NCBI RefSeq assembly: GCF_030373445.1
Contig: NZ_JAUCYU010000014.1
Coordinates: 87,355 to 151,354, forward strand
Length of the DNA stretch: 64,000 nucleotides
Direction of reading: 5' to 3'
Source of the DNA: Roseovarius sp.
GTDB taxonomy: Bacteria; Pseudomonadota; Alphaproteobacteria; Rhodobacterales; Rhodobacteraceae
Translations under genes and position numbers: made by a program
Shown here: in pieces, positions 59,664 to 64,000 of the stretch
Position numbering within the stretch: the first letter of the stretch is position 1
Layout: each line of letters begins with the position of its first letter
Notes under the pieces: model-generated
The model's database searches: none
What the model was told of the DNA's origin: nothing
Seen by the model: the letters and a program-made list of their open reading frames with translations, nothing else

Positions 59664-60626
59664 ATGGATCAGCCAAGACCGGTCATTCCGCCGGAGACGA
59701 TGGCCAGCTGGCAGAGCATCGTCGACCTGATCGCGCGGCTGGCGGAGGTGCCGGCCAGCCTGGTGATGCAGACGCGGGCGCCCGATCACGCGGTGCTGGT
59801 GACGAGCGCGAGCGAGGGAAACCCCTACACGGTCGGGCAGAATTTCGTGCTCAATGAAAAGCTGTACTGTTACGGCGTCATGAAGAATGACGGCGAGCTG
59901 GTTGTCGAGGATGCGACCTGCGAGCCGGACTGGGCGGACAATGACGACATGGAGCACGGGATGAGCTTCTATGTCGGGCTGCCGCTGAAGTGGCCCGACG
60001 GGGGGCTTTTCGGCACGATCTGCGTGCTTGACCGGCGACGAAACCCGCAGGCGCTTCTGTTCCGGCGGGGCTTGCAGGAGTTCGCCCGGGTGATCGAGGC
60101 CGACCTGGAACGGCTGACCGAAATCGCCCGGCGACAGGCGCTGGAGGCGGCGTTGCAGCAGACGCTGGACACGCTGGAGCAGCGGGTCGCCGATCGCACC
60201 TCGGAGCTGGAGGAGGCCAACACCGCGCTGCGGGTGCTTCTGGCCAATGTCGAGCGGTCGCGGGAGGAGTATGACGAGAAGGTGCTGCGCCAGATCAAGG
60301 GGCTGGTGATGCCGCACCTGGGCCGGCTGCGGCGGCGGCTGGGCGGCGATCTTGCGGCGGCGGCCTACCTGGACCTGGCCGAGGAAAATCTGGGCGACAT
60401 CACGGCCGCCATGTCGGGGCAGCTGACCACGGTCTTCGAGAAGCTGACCCCGACCGAGCAGGAGGTCGCGCAGATGGTGATGCGCGGCCAGACCACCAAG
60501 GATATCGCGCAGACACTGGCGCGCGAGCCCAGTACGATCGAGTATCACCGCAACAACATCCGCCGGAAGCTGGGCCTGCGCCGCAGCGGCCAGAACCTGC
60601 GGAGCCTGCTTTTGTCGATCCAGTGA
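59664..60626 (+). CDS. GAF-domain LuxR-type transcriptional regulator
   Basis: 320 residues. GAF domain at about 20-165 (NEKLYCYGVMKNDGELVVEDA, FYVGLPLKWPDGGLFGTICVLDRR), a long coiled coil (about 165-215: RVADRTSELEEANTALRVLL), a dimerisation-type helical stretch, and a C-terminal LuxR HTH (LTPTEQEVAQMVMRGQTTKDIAQTLAREPSTIEYHRNNIRRKLGL, first part). No PAS or receiver domain. A perfect 19-bp dyad follows its stop. ATG 59664 follows GAAAGGGC; the frame before it is a hisD shadow. Confidence 0.87.
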   Translation: MDQPRPVIPPETMASWQSIVDLIARLAEVPASLVMQTRAPDHAVLVTSASEGNPYTVGQNFVLNEKLYCYGVMKNDGELVVEDATCEPDWADNDDMEHGMSFYVGLPLKWPDGGLFGTICVLDRRRNPQALLFRRGLQEFARVIEADLERLTEIARRQALEAALQQTLDTLEQRVADRTSELEEANTALRVLLANVERSREEYDEKVLRQIKGLVMPHLGRLRRRLGGDLAAAAYLDLAEENLGDITAAMSGQLTTVFEKLTPTEQEVAQMVMRGQTTKDIAQTLAREPSTIEYHRNNIRRKLGLRRSGQNLRSLLLSIQ

Positions 60627-60629
60627 AAC

Positions 60630-60648
60630 CATGGGGGTGACCCCCATG
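60630..60648. promoter_or_regulatory. Perfect 19-bp dyad between the LuxR-type and hydrolase genes
   Basis: CATGGGGGT-G-ACCCCCATG, 3 nt after the regulator's stop codon and 110 nt before the metallo-hydrolase start. Its length and symmetry suit a LuxR-family operator; absence of a T-run makes a terminator less likely. Confidence 0.5.
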
Positions 60649-60758
60649 TTATGCCCCGGGTTTTCCCATACGCGCGGATCGGCTTTCCGTTGCTACCCTG
60701 ACCGTCCCGGGCCACGCCCGGCGCAGAACAAAGACTTCGATCAACAGGGAGCAATTTC

Positions 60759-61751
60759 ATGGAAAAAGAAGATCTCAATCTCGAACCCGTCCTGCTTCAC
60801 GGTGAGCGGGACGACCTGTCGCCGGGACTGTCGCGGCGATCGTTCTTCATGGCCGCCGGGGCGGCGGGCGTGGGCGGCGCAGCTTCGCTGCTGGGCGGCA
60901 CGGCGGCGCGGGCGCAATCGACCGACTGGACCCAGCCGGGCAACAACAATGGCGTGATCGAGCTGCAGAAGACCACCGGCAGCATGGTCGAGGGCGACGT
61001 GGCCATCGACTATTACGGGCATTGCGCGCTCAAGTTCACCTCTCCCGGCGGGGCGACGGTGCTGTTCGACCCGTTCCGGGATGACCCGTCGGGCGCCTGG
61101 GGGATGTGGTTCAAGAGCGAGTTTCCGGAAACGCCGGTCGATATCTGCATGTCGACCCATACTCATTTCGACCATGACGCCATTCACCGCCCGGTCTCGA
61201 CCATGGTGCTGGACCGGATGGTGGGGAATTTCGAGTTCGCCGACCTGAAGATCACCGGTTTTGCCGACAAGCACGCCTGCGTGGCGCCGGGCTGGTACAG
61301 CTGGACCGACGCGCTGGCCGAGTTCGGGGCGAATGCCTGCCCGCCCGACAATGTGAGCCACATGGACATGGTGGTCTACCTGGTCGAAACCGGGGGGCTG
61401 CGCACGCTGATCTGGGGCGACAACCGCCACAATCCGCCCGAGGAATTCTGGGAGGCCGTGGGCGAGGTCGATATCCTGACCCTGCCGGTCGACGGGTCGA
61501 TGCATATCCTGAGCTACGAGATGGGCGATGCGATTGTCGAGCGGCTGAAGCCCAAGGTGGTGATACCGACCCATTACCTGAACGAGACCACCAGCTACAC
61601 GCTGACCACGCTTCAGGATGCCGACGAATGGGTCACCGGTCAGAAAAGTTACCGGATGCTCGACAATGGCAGCCTCTCGCTGAATGCGGGCGAGGTGGCG
61701 GGGATGGACCGGGAATTCCTGTATTTCGGCCATAACGCGCTGACCGCCTGA
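60759..61751 (+). CDS. Tat-exported MBL-fold metallo-hydrolase
   Basis: 330 residues. The Tat signal is SRRSFFMAAGAAGVGGAA with the twin Arg at 26-27 and cleavage around 52. The metal site is CMSTHTHFDHDAIHRP (H134-x-H136-x-D138-H139) and RTLIWGDNRHN, with a later His in VVIPTHYL. UlaG-like members of this fold act on small phosphodiesters or lactones; the true substrate is unknown. Export through Tat means it acts in the periplasm after folding with its metal. Likely controlled by the neighbouring LuxR-type gene. Confidence 0.85.
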   Translation: MEKEDLNLEPVLLHGERDDLSPGLSRRSFFMAAGAAGVGGAASLLGGTAARAQSTDWTQPGNNNGVIELQKTTGSMVEGDVAIDYYGHCALKFTSPGGATVLFDPFRDDPSGAWGMWFKSEFPETPVDICMSTHTHFDHDAIHRPVSTMVLDRMVGNFEFADLKITGFADKHACVAPGWYSWTDALAEFGANACPPDNVSHMDMVVYLVETGGLRTLIWGDNRHNPPEEFWEAVGEVDILTLPVDGSMHILSYEMGDAIVERLKPKVVIPTHYLNETTSYTLTTLQDADEWVTGQKSYRMLDNGSLSLNAGEVAGMDREFLYFGHNALTA

Positions 61752-61778
61752 GGCTTTTCGGGTGCCAGGCAGGGCAGG

Positions 61779-61810
61779 GGCCCGCCGCGCCGCAGCGTGG
61801 CGGGCCTTTT
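61779..61810 (+). terminator. Rho-independent terminator after the metallo-hydrolase gene
   Basis: GGCCCGCC (61779-61786) pairs with GGCGGGCC (61799-61806), extendable by four more pairs including a G-U, followed by TTTT. It lies 28 nt after the hydrolase stop and ends that transcript. Confidence 0.85.
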
Positions 61811-61916
61811 CATCCGCCACACCGCCGCAAAATCGCCATGCCCCGTCGCTTGGCCGCATTGCCGAGCCGGTTCGGCTGGGCTAGTCAGGGCCACGCGAAC
61901 AGACGGAAAGACAGTC

Positions 61917-62399
61917 ATGATGAGCCGCATCTGCCACATCGAGCTGGACGACGCGAACCTGCCGCCGCCCACGCCGGAAATCGAACAGGAGCGCAAGGTC
62001 GCCATGTTCGACCTGATCGAGGAGAACTCGTTCACCCTGCCCAAGCGGGATGACCGGGTCGTGCCCGAGGGACCCTATCGCGTGGGCCTGTCGATCCGCG
62101 AGAAGCGGCTGGTCTTCGACATCCGCACCGAGGAGAACGAGCCGGCGGCCGAGTTCCACCTGTCGCTGTCGCCCTTCCGGCAGGTGGTCAAGGATTACTG
62201 GTCGATCTGCGAAAGCTATTTCGACGCGGTCAAGAACCTGCCGCCCGGCCAGATCGAGACCATCGACATGGCCCGCCGCGGCATCCACAACGAGGGCGCC
62301 CGCGTGCTCGAGGAACGTCTGGAGGGCAAGGCCGATGTCGACAGCGACACCGCGCGGCGCCTTTTCACGCTGATCTGCGTTCTGCATTTCGGGGGCTGA
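61917..62399 (+). CDS. UPF0262 family protein
   Basis: 160 residues. MSRICHIELDDANLPPPTPEIEQERKVAMFDLIEENSF (first 20 only), YRVGLSIREKRLVFDI and MARRGIHNEGARVLEERL are typical of UPF0262. Two adjacent ATGs (61917, 61920); the first has better spacing to GGAAAG. In Rhodobacterales it lies between hisD and a low-molecular-weight phosphatase gene; that order is kept here, although two genes are inserted before it. Function unknown. Confidence 0.9.
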   Translation: MMSRICHIELDDANLPPPTPEIEQERKVAMFDLIEENSFTLPKRDDRVVPEGPYRVGLSIREKRLVFDIRTEENEPAAEFHLSLSPFRQVVKDYWSICESYFDAVKNLPPGQIETIDMARRGIHNEGARVLEERLEGKADVDSDTARRLFTLICVLHFGG

Positions 62400-62403
62400 C
62401 GCC

Positions 62404-62865
62404 GTGGCGCAGGAGCTTCCCCAGTCGGTGCTCTTCTGCTGCGACCACAACGCCGTGCGCTCGCCGATGGCCGAGGGCGTGATGAAGAAGCTCTACGGCA
62501 CCGACACCTACGTGCAGTCGGCGGGCGTCAAGGGCGACATGGATATCGACGGCTTCGCCATCGCCGTCTGCCGCGAGCTGGGGGTCGAGCTTGACCGCCA
62601 CCGCACCAGAAGTTTCGACGAGATGGAGCAATGGGGCGACGACCTGTCGTCGTTCGACCTGATCGTCGCGCTCAGCCCCGCCAGCCAGCGCAAGGCGCTG
62701 GACCTGACGCGGCTGTTTCACCTCGACGTGGTCTACTGGCCGATCATGGACCCGACCGGCCTTGGCGAAACGCGGGAGGCCAAGCTGAACGCCTATCGCC
62801 AGACACGCGACCAGATCATCAAGCACCTCAAGGACAGATGGGGCGACCCGGGGATTGGATTATGA
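62404..62865 (+). CDS. Low-molecular-weight phosphotyrosine phosphatase/arsenate-reductase-like protein
   Basis: 153 residues from GTG 62404. P-loop FCCDHNAVRSPMAEG contains C13-x5-R19-S20, and the general acid lies in IMDPTGLG. The fold is shared by LMW protein tyrosine phosphatases and ArsC-type arsenate reductases; substrate not assignable. Standing 4 nt after UPF0262 it is the conserved neighbour in this clade. Overlaps the next gene by ATGA. Confidence 0.88.
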   Translation: MAQELPQSVLFCCDHNAVRSPMAEGVMKKLYGTDTYVQSAGVKGDMDIDGFAIAVCRELGVELDRHRTRSFDEMEQWGDDLSSFDLIVALSPASQRKALDLTRLFHLDVVYWPIMDPTGLGETREAKLNAYRQTRDQIIKHLKDRWGDPGIGL

Positions 62866-63257
62866 ACGAGACCGTCAAAGCCTATTTCGATGCGTTCAAC
62901 AACGGCGACACCGCCGCGATGCTGGCCTGCCTGGCCGATGACGTGGCGCACCACGTCAACGAGGGGCAGGTGCGCGTGGGCAAGGAGAAGTTCCGCGCCT
63001 TCTGCGACCACATGAGCCGGTGCTACCGCGAGGAGCTGACCGACATGGTGATCTTCGAGGCCGAGAAGGGCACGCGGGCCGCCGCCGAGTACGTGGTGAA
63101 CGGCACGTATCTTCAGACCGACGAGGGGCTGCCGGAGGCCGAGGGGCAGAGCTATCGCCTGCCCGCCGGGTCGTTCTTTTCGTTGCAGGACGGGCTGATC
63201 ACGCGGGTCGTCACCTATTACAACCTCGCCGACTGGACGCGCCAGGTGTCACGGTGA
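62862..63257 (+). CDS. SnoaL/NTF2-like domain protein (ketosteroid isomerase-like)
   Basis: 131 residues of the NTF2 cone fold: VKAYFDAFNNGDTAAMLACLADDVAHHVNEGQ (first part), MSRCYREELTDMVIF and SFFSLQDGLITRVVTYYNLADWTRQ. Stand-alone members may bind or isomerise small hydrophobic molecules; function here unknown. ATG 62862 overlaps the phosphatase stop, so the two are coupled. Overlaps the next gene likewise. Confidence 0.82.
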   Translation: MNETVKAYFDAFNNGDTAAMLACLADDVAHHVNEGQVRVGKEKFRAFCDHMSRCYREELTDMVIFEAEKGTRAAAEYVVNGTYLQTDEGLPEAEGQSYRLPAGSFFSLQDGLITRVVTYYNLADWTRQVSR

Positions 63258-63838
63258 TCCGCGTCGAGCGGCTGACGGGTCAGTCGCTGGCCGAGGCGCT
63301 GGACGACGTCGCGCGTTTGCGGATCGAGGTGTTCCGGGCGTGGCCGTATCTCTATGACGGGGATGCGGGGTACGAGGCGGAGTATCTCCAGACCTACCGC
63401 GAGAGCGCGGATGCGATCCTCGTGGGGGCGTTCGATGGCGACCGGCTGGTCGGCGCCTCGACCGGCACGCCGATGGAGGATCACGCCGAGGATTTCGGCG
63501 CGGCCTTCGCCGGGCAGGGCATTCCGCTGACGGATATCTTCTACTGTGCCGAAAGCGTGCTTTTGCCGGAGTACCGGGGCCACGGGCTGGGGCACCGGTT
63601 CTTCGACGCGCGCGAGGCGCATGCGCGGGCGCTGGGGCGGAGGTATTGCGCGTTCTGCGGGGTGGTGCGGCCGGCGGATCACCCGTTTAGGCCCGCGGAT
63701 TACCGCCCGCTTGACGGGTTCTGGCGCAAGCGCGGCTACGAGAAGGTCGAGGGCGCTGTGGCCGAGTTCCGCTGGAAGGATCTCGACCGGGAGGAGGAGA
63801 CGGCGCATCCGCTGCAGTTCTGGATGCGCCGGCTGTGA
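63254..63838 (+). CDS. GNAT-family acetyltransferase
   Basis: 194 residues from GTG 63254, coupled to the preceding gene. GNAT core is ESVLLPEYRGHGLGHRFFDAREAHA (acetyl-CoA-binding motif, first part) and GFWRKRGYEKVEGA. The N-terminal FRAWPYLYDGDAGYEAEYLQTYRE block is found in a GNAT group of unknown substrate. It is last before a strong terminator. The order phosphatase-SnoaL-GNAT differs from the infA-containing arrangement expected at this place in related genomes. Confidence 0.82.
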   Translation: MIRVERLTGQSLAEALDDVARLRIEVFRAWPYLYDGDAGYEAEYLQTYRESADAILVGAFDGDRLVGASTGTPMEDHAEDFGAAFAGQGIPLTDIFYCAESVLLPEYRGHGLGHRFFDAREAHARALGRRYCAFCGVVRPADHPFRPADYRPLDGFWRKRGYEKVEGAVAEFRWKDLDREEETAHPLQFWMRRL

Positions 63839-63860
63839 AGGGGGGTCCCCGGGATGCAGA

Positions 63861-63888
63861 AAGGCCCGCCTTTTTGGCGGGCCTTTTT
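63861..63888 (+). terminator. Rho-independent bidirectional terminator
   Basis: AAGGCCCGCC (63861-63870) pairs with GGCGGGCCTT (63876-63885) around TTTTT, with further T bases on the right. Because of the A bases on the left it could end transcription both ways, serving the GNAT operon and the convergent gene at the right edge. Confidence 0.9.
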
Positions 63889-63910
63889 CTTTGGCGCGTG
63901 GGTTACTGGC

Positions 63911-64000
63911 TCAGTAGCACTGCCAGACGGTGACCCAGTTGCCCCAGTAGTCGTAGACGGTGATCCATTCGCAGTAATAGGCGGTGTCGACGGCGGCTTC
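63911..64000 (-). CDS. C-terminal end of an aromatic-rich protein (5' part outside the window)
   Basis: Only the last 29 codons are inside the window. The peptide ends YYCEWITVYDYWGNWVTVWQCY with a TGA stop (62 nt would follow to the terminator). It is unusually rich in Trp and Tyr with two Cys, as in small secreted proteins with a disulfide. The family cannot be named from this part. Convergent with the GNAT gene across the terminator. Confidence 0.6.
   Translation of the reverse strand, partial: EAAVDTAYYCEWITVYDYWGNWVTVWQCY

Overview
The window looks like a chromosomal segment from an alphaproteobacterium of the Rhodobacterales (Roseobacter group). This is inferred from the very high GC, frequent GTG starts, ATGA-type gene overlaps, the phnF/phnGHIJKLN C-P lyase locus, TRAP and oligopeptide ABC transporters, and the murA-DUF2948-hisD-UPF0262-phosphatase arrangement. 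No database search was possible; all names rest on motifs and family knowledge.

Region 1 (1-11.7 kb) is a phosphonate catabolism locus: an edge-truncated hexapeptide transferase, a divergent PhnM paralogue with phnF on the minus strand, then phnGHI, phnJK, a corA-like gene, phnL and phnN on the plus strand, a DUF1045 2H-phosphoesterase, the orthodox phnM and an FAH-family hydrolase. A small antisense membrane ORF lies between phnI and phnJ, and no phnP is visible. Region 2 (11.8-16.6 kb) has two more AT-rich genes (a secreted protein and an SGNH hydrolase) and a TRAP transporter (dctPQM). Region 3 (17-24.8 kb) has an acyl-CoA ligase/phosphotransferase/thioesterase operon, rpe, an M20 peptidase, a winged-helix regulator with a dead alpha/beta-hydrolase domain, and panC.

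Region 4 (24.9-32.7 kb) is a dpp-type peptide ABC transporter with a fused double ATPase and a run of four hairpins between the first two genes, followed by a secreted protein, a YcaQ/AlkX-type glycosylase and a cysteine hydrolase. Region 5 (32.9-39.8 kb) has GDP-fucose synthesis (gmd, fcl), a methyltransferase, kpsF, an MFS carrier, trhO and an FMN reductase. Region 6 (40.1-44.2 kb) has a TetR/cupin divergent pair with two tandem operators, and pncA, a uracil-DNA glycosylase-like gene, sseB-like and a secreted protein.

Region 7 (44.3-51 kb) is the rod-shape operon mreB, mreC, mreD, mrdA, rodA with a ghrA-like reductase at its end. Region 8 (51.1-53.2 kb) is a bufferin (copper-binding RiPP) cluster bufA-bufB-bufC with an ECF-like promoter and an intergenic hairpin. 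Region 9 (53.2-55.6 kb) is an orphan ABC permease, an AT-rich orphan gene and tRNA-Thr(GGT), which looks like a small insertion at a tRNA. Region 10 (55.8-64 kb) is the murA/hisD/UPF0262/phosphatase neighbourhood, interrupted by a GAF-LuxR regulator, a Tat-exported metallo-hydrolase and acetyltransferases.

The larger gene-free gaps carry a family of dispersed repeats: a 41-nt element with four GTCGGT cores spaced 11 nt apart (three copies), a 140-bp element with 21-bp terminal inverted repeats (two copies in opposite orientation) and GTCCCGG...CCGGGAC hairpins.
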